In this document: in pieces, positions 34,760 through 43,593 of the stretch | Layout: every line of letters starts with the position of its first letter | Numbering within the stretch: position 1 is the first letter of the stretch | Origin: Bacteriovorax sp. Seq25_V | Lineage (GTDB): Bacteria; Bdellovibrionota; Bacteriovoracia; Bacteriovoracales; Bacteriovoracaceae | DNA length: 64,000 bases | Direction: 5' to 3' | Assembly: GCF_000447795.1 (NCBI RefSeq) | Contig: NZ_AUNI01000020.1 | Coordinates: 248,001-312,000 of the forward strand | Made by a program: the position numbers and the translations under genes | The notes under the pieces: generated by a model | The model's database searches: none | Told to the model about the DNA's origin: nothing | What the model saw: only the letters and a program-made list of their open reading frames with translations

Positions 34760-35775
34760 AGATCGTAGCTTTCAATATTGTCGTCGTTTTGACTTAAATA
34801 TTCAGGGCTAAAATCTTGTGTTGAACCAAGGTCATCAGCGTCGAAGATATCGTCTTCCTCTTCACTTTTAAATGAAGTTGAGCTTGATGTATCATATTTA
34901 AAAATTCTCATATAGTTATCAAGATTCTCTTTTAATTTGAAAACCTCTTTATCAATTGCTTTCTTCTCTGGTCCAGTATACTCAAGTTCTTCAAGAAGAA
35001 TTCGTGATAGGTTTTTATTCACTCTTTTTGCAAGATTTCTAAGGTTTGCGTACTCTTTTGGAAGAGGGATGATTTCTTCAGAAACTTCAATTGCTCTGTC
35101 GAAACCTTCTTTCTTGGCCGCTTCGATAATTTTCTTCGCTTCCTTAACTGTCTTAGTTGAAATGATTGGAAGAATTTTATCTTGAACTTCTTTGTCTAGT
35201 TTGATGATTTCATTTGTCTGACTAGCATTGATTGTACCAAGGCTTCTTGCTTTCTTTACTGTGTCTGAAGCTAGGGCATCCCTTTTAATTGCACTTTTAA
35301 TAATAGATTTAGAAAGGCCTGTTTTCTCAGCAGTGATTGCCGCAAAAGAATCAGTGTCTTGCTCTTCTTTTTCTTTTTCAATTTTCTTTTCTTCAGTTGA
35401 AAGATCTTTAACCGCTAGCTCAATTTTTGGCGCGGACGGGTTAAGTTGTTCGTAGATTTCTCTACCTCTATTAAGACACTTTTCAAGCTCAAGCTTATCA
35501 AGTGGTTTTCTTACAAGGTTTTCATCAATAGAGATAAGTTCTTGCTCAAGAGCTTGTCTATCAACAATATGAACAGGAACTTCATCAAACCCTAGATCCT
35601 TAAGGGCCTGGTATCTTCTTGCTCCCGCGAGTAGTTCATTATCAAGGTTAATTGTCAGTGGGTTAATAAGCCCAATTTTAGAGATTGATGTTTTCAGTGA
35701 TTCAACATCTGTGTCTAGTCTTAGGTACTCACTAGATAATTTGATATCTGCGAGTTTAATTGTTGTTGTTTGCAT
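34756..35775 (-). CDS. Solitary ParB/Spo0J-like DNA-binding protein
   Basis: The 339-residue protein has the ParB N-terminal fold: IGLINPLTINLDN, LLAGARRYQAL in the position of the GERRxxA box, and ENLVRKPLDKLE in the second box (residues 25-100). A helix-turn-helix-like segment, AAITAEKTGLSKSIIKSA, lies near 140-160, and an acidic C terminus rich in Asp and Ser closes it. No parA or parS cluster is visible nearby, so chromosome segregation is not assured. The altered GARR box may change CTP binding. A short CCCC/GGGG hairpin overlaps its GGGGA ribosome-binding site. Confidence 0.82.
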   Translation of the reverse strand: MQTTTIKLADIKLSSEYLRLDTDVESLKTSISKIGLINPLTINLDNELLAGARRYQALKDLGFDEVPVHIVDRQALEQELISIDENLVRKPLDKLELEKCLNRGREIYEQLNPSAPKIELAVKDLSTEEKKIEKEKEEQDTDSFAAITAEKTGLSKSIIKSAIKRDALASDTVKKARSLGTINASQTNEIIKLDKEVQDKILPIISTKTVKEAKKIIEAAKKEGFDRAIEVSEEIIPLPKEYANLRNLAKRVNKNLSRILLEELEYTGPEKKAIDKEVFKLKENLDNYMRIFKYDTSSSTSFKSEEEDDIFDADDLGSTQDFSPEYLSQNDDNIESYDL

Positions 35776-35872
35776 GTGTGTGTGTCCCCGTTTGAAAGTG
35801 GGGGAATCATATTAAAAAGATCGGGATTTGACTAGGAATGAGAGGGGAAGTAAGAATTATTGGTACCTCTTG

Positions 35873-36652
35873 TCAAAACCCTCTTTGTTTATTCATATTG
35901 TAAATTATTGATAGTTGGAGAGCTATTGGAAGTTTTGGAATGACAAAGGCCATCATTTTGCTAAATATGCCGGGAATAATAACTGGCTTATTTTTAAAAA
36001 GAGAGTTGATCGCGATGGTTGCCACTTCATGTGCTTCCATACCTACAATTGATTTCTTCTCCTTCTTACCTTGGCTAATTCTAAAATTTGAATAGGTTAA
36101 TCCTGGGCATAGGGACGAGATATAAATATGTGGACGATTTAATTTGGCCTCTTGGTGTAGCGCCATAAAAAAAGAATGCTGGAATGCTTTTGTTGCTCCA
36201 TACATTGATTGCTTTGGGACAGCAAAGAAAGAATACAATGATGAGGTATTTAAAATATATCCTCTTTCTTTATTTGCGCAGCTTTTATAAAAGTACTTCG
36301 TCAGTTTAACGATAGCAGAGACGTGGGTTGATATCATTGTTTCTTCTGCTAAAAGTTCTGTGTTCTCAAAGTTGCCAGGTATACCAAAACCAGCATTTGA
36401 AATAAAAACTTCAATATCGTAGTTTTGAATTTTACTGATTAGTTTGTCGATTTCATTTTCGACGCTGAGATTTGCTTGAATTATTTCACATTTAAGGCTT
36501 GGATGTTTACCTAAAATTTCTGCTCTTGTTTTTTCAAGTTCAACTATATTTCTACCATGAAGAAGAGGTGAGTATCCGTGCTTTGCAAGTTCAAAGGCCA
36601 TTGCCTTTCCTATTCCCGAACTCGATCCTGTAATTAGTGCGTATTTTTCCAT
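35873..36652 (-). CDS. Short-chain dehydrogenase/reductase
   Basis: The 259-residue SDR has the TGSSSGIG cofactor loop at residues 8-15, SNAGFG near 85, a catalytic serine in NTSSLYSF and YGATKAF with the catalytic Tyr and Lys near 155. A basic residue after the glycine loop region (HGRN) suggests NADP(H). The C terminus is hydrophobic (FSKMMAFVIPKLPIAL), suggesting membrane association as in some lipid-acting SDRs. The ATG at 36652 is chosen because it directly starts the nucleotide-binding strand. The substrate is unknown. Confidence 0.9.
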   Translation of the reverse strand: MEKYALITGSSSGIGKAMAFELAKHGYSPLLHGRNIVELEKTRAEILGKHPSLKCEIIQANLSVENEIDKLISKIQNYDIEVFISNAGFGIPGNFENTELLAEETMISTHVSAIVKLTKYFYKSCANKERGYILNTSSLYSFFAVPKQSMYGATKAFQHSFFMALHQEAKLNRPHIYISSLCPGLTYSNFRISQGKKEKKSIVGMEAHEVATIAINSLFKNKPVIIPGIFSKMMAFVIPKLPIALQLSIIYNMNKQRGF

Positions 36653-36778
36653 ATGACATTTTTGCACTACTTTTGCGATTTAACTAGCTGAAATAAGGGG
36701 CTATCGACAAATTTACTAAATTCTTGAGTAGTTTTGTCCGAAAAGTTGTTGAGTATTAATATGATAGAGGAGACTCTT

Positions 36779-38914
36779 TTGAAGTTTTTATCGATTTTAC
36801 TAATTTTTCTTTCTTTTGCACCCTATGCTAACGCAGATACTTTTAGTGTCCAGGTGGAAGAAGATAGACAAAAACTCTTTTACAAAATTTGTATTGAGGC
36901 CCTTAAGGAAACTCCAAAGGCGTGGCTTTGTAAGCACTATGCTCCAAGAGTTGAAGGTGAATCATTCTCGGAAGTTTTTCGCTCAATGCAATATGAGTTT
37001 AATAATCTCGCAAGACGTAATAAGGCCGTGCCTCAAGTTATCCTAACTGAGAAGCGAACGAGAAAAGAATTTAACAAGTTGTTTGCAGATAGGGAACCAG
37101 AATATATTGCGGAGTTTTTTGGGGAACAAACAACTGTAAAACCAGGCGCTACTTCTGTAGAACGTCAGGCTGCACCAACTCCACGTCCTAGAAAAGAAGA
37201 AAATATTGATGCAGTAGTGAGAGATCTAACAGATAATGCTCCAGATATTGAAAACAAACCAAGACCTTCTAAGAAACCAACAGCTCCTGTTGTTCAAGTC
37301 CCTGTTGAGCCAGTAACACCAGCGAAGCCAGTTGTTGTAGTTGAGGAGCCGGTTGCCGAGCCAGTGGTTAAAGAGCCTGTAGTGATCAAAGAACCTGTCA
37401 CGACAATTCAGCCAATTGTCGTTAAGCTCTCTCCTGAAGAGCTTAAGAAAGTTCACGAAAAACTTTATAACGATTCACTAGACGAAGCACTGACAAAGCT
37501 TTGTCAGAAGTTGATTAATGATCGTGGGGAGTATAACGAAACTACTGAAGAGTACTGTAAAAAATTTGCAGCAAGAAACAAAGATAAAAGTATTGATGAA
37601 CTACTCGTTGAGTTTAAGAAAGACCCAAAAATACAAGCTGATGTTCTAAAGGAATTGCTAGAGCAACTAATTATTGCCGTAGCAAAGAAAAATGGAACGC
37701 TGCCTGAAGGTTTTGAAGAGTTTGTTGCTTCAGGTGGAATAAAGCGAGAAAGAAATACGGCAGTTGCAGATGCAAGTAGGGAACCATCGGTGGTTGGCGA
37801 AGCAGAAGTTGATCCTGCGGAAGCAGCTTTAACTGATGCTTACGATAGAATATTGAAGTCAGAGATTGAGAAAAATTGTAACCAATACGATACTAAGTGT
37901 ATTGATGATATCACTAAGAGAATTTACGAGCAGAGGGATGATGCAATTGCACGTTTAAAGCCTGCTCCAACTCCAGTCGAAGAGAAGCCTGTTGCCGTTG
38001 CTGTTACTCCTGAACCTACAGTTGTCGTGGAAGAGCCGAAGGAGCCTGTTGTTGAGCTTCCGCCCGCCAGAGCTCCATCAAGTCTTCATAATGAAGTAAC
38101 CTGTAATGATGCTATTCAAGGTAGAATTAAAGAGTTACTACAAAATGATCAAAATAATATTCTTGGTAAACAGTTCCAGCTGACATCATTAAAAATGGCG
38201 TTACAGATAATGGAAAAAAGGGATCGCCGCTATACTGATAATGTTGAAGAATTTATTAATCGTAATCAGAAGGAATTAGTAAACAAGGATAACAAGAAGC
38301 TTCTAGGCCAGCTTGTTGACTTCTATCGTGATTACGGAAAAGTTGATGATCAAGAGTTTATAAGTAAAACTTTTAACAAAGTTAAAAACTCAAATTACTT
38401 TAAATCGAATACACGTATTTATAATGATAGTGCTTCAGTCATGATTTTGGCAGATGTTTTATCAAATGAAGAGTCTCGCTTTAGTGAAATTGATGCTGCA
38501 TCAGCTTGGTTTGCTTCAACTGTAAATGCTAAGTTTAGATCAGGAACTTATCATAATAACCTGACTAATCTTTCAAGTCTTACTTTTAGAGTACTTGGAA
38601 AATTAAAGAACGAGAAGCCACCGATTAAGCTTGATAAGCTTAAGGCAAGTATTGATGCTATTGAAAAGGATCTTGCTGGAAACTATGAGTTAATGAGACA
38701 GGACATCGGCGAGAAATTCGCGGATTGCTTCAAAGAAGATCGCGCTCAATGTAATAGTAAAGATGCATTTAATGTGAATTTTGCAAAGTCACTTATGTTA
38801 ATGACTTCTAAGATAAAGAGTAATGACGACTTTAATATTGAAGTCGGAAAGTCTCTAAAGGGAAGCATTAGTGGTGGATTTAAGTTTGATTTCTTACCAG
38901 GGCAGTATAAGTAG
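36779..38914 (+). CDS. Secreted protein with Pro/Val/Glu-rich linkers, 711 aa
   Basis: A TTG at 36779 with GAGGAG six bases upstream gives a clean signal peptide (MKFLSILLIFLSFAPYANA). An upstream ATG at 36761 would weaken it. Three similar soluble modules rich in Cys-containing helices alternate with linkers of the EEPVAEPVVKEPVV type near residues 160-225 and 405-430. The C-terminal module (from about 440) has NEVTCNDAIQGRI and is helical. I do not recognise a family. The linkers resemble those that span the periplasm or cell wall. Confidence 0.7.
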   Translation: MKFLSILLIFLSFAPYANADTFSVQVEEDRQKLFYKICIEALKETPKAWLCKHYAPRVEGESFSEVFRSMQYEFNNLARRNKAVPQVILTEKRTRKEFNKLFADREPEYIAEFFGEQTTVKPGATSVERQAAPTPRPRKEENIDAVVRDLTDNAPDIENKPRPSKKPTAPVVQVPVEPVTPAKPVVVVEEPVAEPVVKEPVVIKEPVTTIQPIVVKLSPEELKKVHEKLYNDSLDEALTKLCQKLINDRGEYNETTEEYCKKFAARNKDKSIDELLVEFKKDPKIQADVLKELLEQLIIAVAKKNGTLPEGFEEFVASGGIKRERNTAVADASREPSVVGEAEVDPAEAALTDAYDRILKSEIEKNCNQYDTKCIDDITKRIYEQRDDAIARLKPAPTPVEEKPVAVAVTPEPTVVVEEPKEPVVELPPARAPSSLHNEVTCNDAIQGRIKELLQNDQNNILGKQFQLTSLKMALQIMEKRDRRYTDNVEEFINRNQKELVNKDNKKLLGQLVDFYRDYGKVDDQEFISKTFNKVKNSNYFKSNTRIYNDSASVMILADVLSNEESRFSEIDAASAWFASTVNAKFRSGTYHNNLTNLSSLTFRVLGKLKNEKPPIKLDKLKASIDAIEKDLAGNYELMRQDIGEKFADCFKEDRAQCNSKDAFNVNFAKSLMLMTSKIKSNDDFNIEVGKSLKGSISGGFKFDFLPGQYK

Positions 38915-38935
38915 AGAGTGGAGTTCCCACTCTCT
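38913..38935. terminator. Hairpin between convergent genes
   Basis: AGAGAGTGG pairs with CCACTCTCT across a five-base loop just after the stop of the Pro-rich secreted protein. T-runs are weak on both strands, so termination strength is uncertain. Confidence 0.55.
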
Positions 38936-38945
38936 CCATATTTAA

Positions 38946-39428
38946 TTAATTCTGTAGCCAGATTTTTGGGAAAACGTCTCCGGCTTTTGGTCTCCAGCGA
39001 CAATTTACTTCACTACTTTTTACTCGAGTAAAGATATTGCTATTTTTATCAATTGTATAAGCTTCGATTGGATGGAAATCATCTCTCTCTTTAATTGCTT
39101 TCTTTTCAAAAATAGCAAGTACTTCTTGCTGCTTATAAAGACATGGAAATGAAGGGCCATATGACCAAAAAAGTGTTTCTCCTAGGTCGTAACTAAATGA
39201 GGTTACTACCTTTGAATCTTCTTTTTTTCTATCTTTAAAAGATTCCCCAAGCGAATCGTTTAAAGAGAAAATATAATTATTATCAGTTTTAGATTTTAAT
39301 ACGTAGAAAGTTCTCTTATCACTTACGGGAAAAACATCAATAAGATTACTGTCTTCCTTAAGACTTGATAACATCAAGTCATCTGCAAATGAGCTTAGTA
39401 CTACCATCATCATTAAAATTAATTTCAT
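38946..39428 (-). CDS. Small secreted hypothetical protein, 160 aa
   Basis: The protein has a short signal peptide (MKLILMMMVVLSSFA) and a mature domain with two cysteines (PSFPCLYKQQ and EVNCRWRPKAGD) that could form a disulfide. The family is not recognised. It lies 11 bases after the M14 carboxypeptidase gene on the same strand, so cotranscription is very likely. A role with the peptidase, such as an inhibitor or chaperone, is conceivable, but no motif shows it. Confidence 0.7.
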   Translation of the reverse strand: MKLILMMMVVLSSFADDLMLSSLKEDSNLIDVFPVSDKRTFYVLKSKTDNNYIFSLNDSLGESFKDRKKEDSKVVTSFSYDLGETLFWSYGPSFPCLYKQQEVLAIFEKKAIKERDDFHPIEAYTIDKNSNIFTRVKSSEVNCRWRPKAGDVFPKIWLQN

Positions 39429-39439
39429 TACCGATCCTC

Positions 39440-40777
39440 TTATTTTCCTAAATGTACTTCTATTATCTTATCATCACTAAGCTGTAAATTGTAGTCCCCA
39501 TCATTTAAAATAATATGGTAACTTCCATCAGGGTTTGTCTTGTACATTGAAGATACTTTGTACCCGTCTTTTTGAACTCCAGTAATCTCGATTAGTGAGT
39601 TTGGAGCTGTAATGCCTGAAACTCTTGAAGTCTCAAGTTTCGATAAAAGATGTTGCCAACCTTTTCGATTCAGTTCAACTGTTGCATTTCTTTTTGAGTA
39701 GTCTGGTTGAAATCCGTCACTACGTGGACTTACTTCAATAACATAAGGGATAACTTGGTGTTCCGTGTACATCCAGTCAATGTCTGAACCATCAACAGAG
39801 TAAAGTGTTTCCCAAGATGTACCTGGTTGGTAGTTAAGAAGACTTCCTATTTCTTTTCCAATGCCTTCAACTACTTTTTGATTCTTTGTTCTTTGACCCT
39901 TACATCCCATAGGGTAGATTACAAGTTCACTATATGCATGGTATGAAATATTAAATACAGGTTTGATATCAGCAACAAAATCCATTAGTGCGTTCGTTTC
40001 TGGCTCACTGGCCGGAGCGTCTCCACGATATGTTTGAGAAGTTTTCCATCCACTTGAACCATTACATGCTCCCCAGCTTGTTGGATAGTTCCTGTTGATA
40101 TCTACACCATATCCTCCACGAGCATTTTTTCTCCACATATTTTCTCCCTCCCAAACCTTAGTGTTCCCATCAAGGTTAAGCATTGGTAGAACGTAGATTT
40201 CATTATTATCAACCCAGTTTTTTACTTCTGGTCTTGTCGCATAATTTGTCGTGAGATAAGTGATAATATCTGTAGTCACTTCAGTGGTCATTACCTCGCG
40301 AGAGTGGTGCATTCCATTGAAAAGAATAGCTGGTTCATTTGGTTCCAGAGTTTTTGCATTATCTGAAATTTTTATGGCCCAAATTTCTCTACCTTCAAGA
40401 GTTTTTCCTACAAGTATAAGTTGTGTTAGTTCAGGATATTTCTTATTGGTTTCAACTAGAATTTCTTTGATTTCATCAGGGTTTAAATAGCGCTCATCGA
40501 CACTTGCTGTTAGAGCTTTTTGAGAGTTAAGTTCAAATTTAATACCCTTAGTTCTAAGCTCATTAAGTTCTTCATCTGTAACGTTAAGATCGATAATTTT
40601 ATTTTTATAGTCAACACCTAGAACATCAAATCCTTCTTTTTGAAGAAACTTCATGACAGTTGTATAGTTCTTGTCAGCGTTAATTGATATTAATTTAGAA
40701 TTCTCTAGAACTTTACTCGGAGAGTGAGCAAGAACGGATGTTAGCATCAGTGATGCACATGCTAGTTTAGAAAACAT
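39440..40777 (-). CDS. Secreted M14 zinc carboxypeptidase
   Basis: The 445-residue protein has a signal peptide and a propeptide-like region to about residue 95. The M14 catalytic domain follows, with zinc ligands in GMHHSRE (His158, Glu161) and a later ISYHAYSE histidine. VDINRNYPTSWG supplies substrate-binding Asn/Arg, and the catalytic glutamate is in YVIEVSPRS. A C-terminal beta-sandwich of about 60 residues (SLIEITGVQKDGYKV) resembles the transthyretin-like domain of carboxypeptidases. It probably digests peptides outside the cytoplasm. GGAG precedes the ATG by six bases. Confidence 0.92.
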   Translation of the reverse strand: MFSKLACASLMLTSVLAHSPSKVLENSKLISINADKNYTTVMKFLQKEGFDVLGVDYKNKIIDLNVTDEELNELRTKGIKFELNSQKALTASVDERYLNPDEIKEILVETNKKYPELTQLILVGKTLEGREIWAIKISDNAKTLEPNEPAILFNGMHHSREVMTTEVTTDIITYLTTNYATRPEVKNWVDNNEIYVLPMLNLDGNTKVWEGENMWRKNARGGYGVDINRNYPTSWGACNGSSGWKTSQTYRGDAPASEPETNALMDFVADIKPVFNISYHAYSELVIYPMGCKGQRTKNQKVVEGIGKEIGSLLNYQPGTSWETLYSVDGSDIDWMYTEHQVIPYVIEVSPRSDGFQPDYSKRNATVELNRKGWQHLLSKLETSRVSGITAPNSLIEITGVQKDGYKVSSMYKTNPDGSYHIILNDGDYNLQLSDDKIIEVHLGK

Positions 40778-40829
40778 AGAAACTCCTTTTCATTGTTTTC
40801 TTTAATTATAATGCGGATTGAGACGAGTG

Positions 40830-42107
40830 CTAGCTGTGACGCGTCAGGAGGATTCCGATATTTCTTGGTGACAGAGAGGGATCAAAGAACTCAAGTAATA
40901 AAGGAGAGAATCCTCGCTCCTGTAGATAAAGGCATCTATCAATTAACAAATATAGTTCTAGACTTCTACCGTACTGCCATCTGATGACGTTACACAGGAA
41001 TAATTCTTTTAAATATTCTTGCATCTTTGCATCTTCAAAAAAATCATCGATGAACTGAGCGCTGTACTCGTTTTTCATTCCAAGTTTTTCACATTTTCCT
41101 ATTAGATAATCACTAAACTTTCCCCAGTACTCGCGTGGCTCGCTATCGCCAACTGCAACAACTTCCTTTATTCCAAAATACTTGTAAAAGAAAATATGAA
41201 TGGCGTAGCGAAAGTCTTTTACTCGGCGTTTTAGTTTAAACGCGTTGTAATCCATTGAGCTGTGACCTCTACATGCGAGAGTGAAGGCATAGTCGGTAAG
41301 GGTAAGCCCATGATTTTTTGAGTACTGACTAATATTGCAATCTGTTTGCGGATTGAGTTTATTATAACAGCAGCCGAAGTTGATAAAGCCTAGAGTCTTA
41401 TTCACAGTGGCAACATCAATGTGTTTAAGCGCAAGAGGGCCACAAGTGTGAAGTCCTAGAGAGAATGATTTATCTGTGAAAATATCACGAGTCTGTTCTT
41501 CTTTTAGATCATATGTGAAATCATGTGTAATAAATGTTACATTCTTATGATCTTCAGGCTTGGTATATTTGTGTAATCTTTTTTCACCAATCGTTTGAAA
41601 ATCTTTATTGATATCAAGACTTATGCATTCTATAGATTTGTAGTGGGCCATAACACGTGAGAGGTGACCGACTCCTCCTCCGATATCGACGAGGTGAGAG
41701 AAGTCATTTTCCGCTTGAACTTGCTTAAGAAGTTTTGCGAGAACTAGAATTTCATGTCTTTTTTTACCTTTCACTTTATTAAATGCAAAGTCAGGTAGTT
41801 TTTCAAGTTCTCCGTACTCGTACTTTGGTAGCTCACAAAGTTCATTAAGCTCATTAAGCCATGTCTTGAATGAACCTTCATTTAAAAATTCAGTGTTTTG
41901 AAAACAGTCTACTTGCCATAACTGCTCGTCAGTAAGGAGCGAAAGTTCCTTAACCCATTCTTGATTAAAAATATCTAAGCGATCAGGGTAGAGAGTGATA
42001 ATTTCACCATTCCACATCTCCTGATGCTCTTTTATCTTTGCAACAATCTGGTCAAAACGCTTTGTATAATTCATAATTTGAGTGACAATAATAGAAATCT
42101 GACTCAT
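40830..42107 (-). CDS. METTL25/RRNAD1-like methyltransferase
   Basis: The 425-residue protein resembles the Methyltransferase_32 family. A VKGKKRHEI segment near 115 is followed by the SAM loop VDIGGGVGHLSRVMA near 140, LHTCGPLALKHI near 225 and INFGCCYNKL near 247, which is the order seen in METTL25-type proteins. That family is best known from eukaryotes, where the substrate is debated. It lacks a signal peptide and is cytoplasmic. It is divergent from murD with only 14 bases between the start codons; an internal ATG at 42074 is an alternative start. Confidence 0.8.
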   Translation of the reverse strand: MSQISIIVTQIMNYTKRFDQIVAKIKEHQEMWNGEIITLYPDRLDIFNQEWVKELSLLTDEQLWQVDCFQNTEFLNEGSFKTWLNELNELCELPKYEYGELEKLPDFAFNKVKGKKRHEILVLAKLLKQVQAENDFSHLVDIGGGVGHLSRVMAHYKSIECISLDINKDFQTIGEKRLHKYTKPEDHKNVTFITHDFTYDLKEEQTRDIFTDKSFSLGLHTCGPLALKHIDVATVNKTLGFINFGCCYNKLNPQTDCNISQYSKNHGLTLTDYAFTLACRGHSSMDYNAFKLKRRVKDFRYAIHIFFYKYFGIKEVVAVGDSEPREYWGKFSDYLIGKCEKLGMKNEYSAQFIDDFFEDAKMQEYLKELFLCNVIRWQYGRSLELYLLIDRCLYLQERGFSPLLLEFFDPSLSPRNIGILLTRHS

Positions 42108-42121
42108 AAGGCAATAAAATT

Positions 42122-43441
42122 ATGAAAAATATTAAGACTGTAGTTGTTGTAGGGATGGGAGTCTCTGGAATTTCAGCACTAAACCTTCTAAAATACTTAG
42201 GGAAAACGGTATATGCAGTCAATCAGGGTGAGACTTCATCGTGGGGAACTGGTCTTGGGTTAGATGAAAAATATTTAATCTCGCAAAATGATAAAAAATT
42301 GAAAGAAGTTTTGGCGACTGCTGATTTGGTCGTTCTCTCTCCTGGAATCCCAAGAGATGTTCAAATCTTAAAAGACTTTAAGGGGCCAATCTGGTGTGAA
42401 GTTGAACTAGCATATCGCTTACTTTCAAGTAGTGACGAAAAAATTATCGCGGTCACTGGAACAAATGGGAAGACGACGACAGTTAGTCTTTTGGAGGAGT
42501 GCCTTAAAGCTTCTGGTAAAGAATTCTTCATTGGTGGCAATATTGGAACCCCATTTTGCGATTATGTTTTAGAGGTTATCTCGAATAAAAGAAAGATTGC
42601 TGAAGTTATAGTGTTAGAATTATCTAGCTTTCAACTTGAATCACTTGATACATTTAGGGCAAATGCTGCGGCTATATTAAATATCACTTTCAGTCACGGT
42701 GAGCGCTACGATGATATTAAACCTTATGCTTTTGCAAAGTTTAATATTTTTAATAATCAGCAAAATTCAGACATCGCCATCATGCCTCAAGGTATGATGA
42801 AAGAATTTGATTTTAAAATGAAAAGCTCTTCTTCATTAAAGTTGATAGAAAATTCCGATCTCGATGAGCTTTCTAATATTGTAGACCTTGAAAAACTTAA
42901 AATAGTTGGTGTTCACAATCATAAGAATATACTCTTTGCTTATCATCTATGGGTGGCCTTGGGACTTCCTATTGATTCATTCTTAATAGGCTGCTATTCA
43001 TTCACAGGTGTTCACTACCGTCTTGAGTATCTTGGTAAACTTAGAAATTTTGAAGTGTTTAATGATTCAAAAAGTACTAATTGGGAAGCGACTGAAACAG
43101 CTATTATTGGAGTTAAGGATAGAGGGCCTGTTACACTTATTATTGGAGGCCAGAAACGTGGACATGGGGATGATAGAATAGATGTGTTATTGCCATATCT
43201 TTCATCTCTTTCAAAAATATTACTTATTGGAGAAAGTGGTGTTGGGCTTGAATCTAAACTTAGGCCACACGTAAAGGTGAGTTACGTACAAGATCTTGAA
43301 GGTGCATTCAAAGAAATTACGAGTGATTCAAAAGAAGGTGTACTATTATTTTCACCAGCATTTCCATCATTTGATCAATTTAAGAATTATGTTGAGAGAG
43401 GAAAAAAATTTACAAACTTATTCAAGAACTCTTTGACTTGA
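42122..43441 (+). CDS. murD: UDP-N-acetylmuramoyl-L-alanine:D-glutamate ligase
   Basis: The 439-residue Mur ligase has an N-terminal Rossmann segment (VVVVGMGVSGISALNLL), the ATP loop AVTGTNGKTTTVSLLEE near 115, and SSFQLESLDTF with NITFSHGERYDDI near 170-200. NDSKSTNWEATETAI near 320 and LIIGGQKRGHG near 345 follow. The order fits MurD, which adds D-glutamate to the peptidoglycan stem in the cytoplasm. The usual DHLDRH block is changed to SHGERY. It stands outside a division/cell-wall cluster. AAGG is weakly placed before the ATG. Confidence 0.9.
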   Translation: MKNIKTVVVVGMGVSGISALNLLKYLGKTVYAVNQGETSSWGTGLGLDEKYLISQNDKKLKEVLATADLVVLSPGIPRDVQILKDFKGPIWCEVELAYRLLSSSDEKIIAVTGTNGKTTTVSLLEECLKASGKEFFIGGNIGTPFCDYVLEVISNKRKIAEVIVLELSSFQLESLDTFRANAAAILNITFSHGERYDDIKPYAFAKFNIFNNQQNSDIAIMPQGMMKEFDFKMKSSSSLKLIENSDLDELSNIVDLEKLKIVGVHNHKNILFAYHLWVALGLPIDSFLIGCYSFTGVHYRLEYLGKLRNFEVFNDSKSTNWEATETAIIGVKDRGPVTLIIGGQKRGHGDDRIDVLLPYLSSLSKILLIGESGVGLESKLRPHVKVSYVQDLEGAFKEITSDSKEGVLLFSPAFPSFDQFKNYVERGKKFTNLFKNSLT

Positions 43442-43552
43442 AATCTTGCGATTATTATTATCTTTTCCGCGGAATGTGTCAGCAATAGCTATTTTAAAAA
43501 TAAATAGACCAACAACAACCATGACAAAGTGAAAACCTTTTAGTTTAAACAT
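43418..43552 (-). CDS. Possible tiny membrane or exported protein, 44 aa
   Basis: A short frame (MFKLKGFHFVMVVVGLF, then a signal-like AIADTFRG) fills most of the gap between murD and the matrixin-like peptidase and overlaps the end of murD by 24 bases. No Shine-Dalgarno sequence is visible. It could be a real exported peptide or chance; apart from this frame the gap shows nothing. Confidence 0.25.
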   Translation of the reverse strand: MFKLKGFHFVMVVVGLFIFKIAIADTFRGKDNNNRKISSQRVLE

Positions 43553-43593
43553 ATGGTATATATCGGTTATTTGGGCTGAAACTTTAATATTTT

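Noticed and set aside
35768-35785. Short GT-repeat tract before the ParB-like gene
   Set aside because: Only about five dinucleotide units; it is too short to support a phase-variation claim, though it lies between the ribosome-binding site and start codon.
40790-40860. Possible attachment site or integration scar near the methyltransferase end
   Set aside because: No integrase, tRNA or direct repeat is present.
43442-43593. Possible noncoding RNA in the gap after murD
   Set aside because: No promoter, stem-loop or terminator stands out; a weak 44-codon frame explains most of it.
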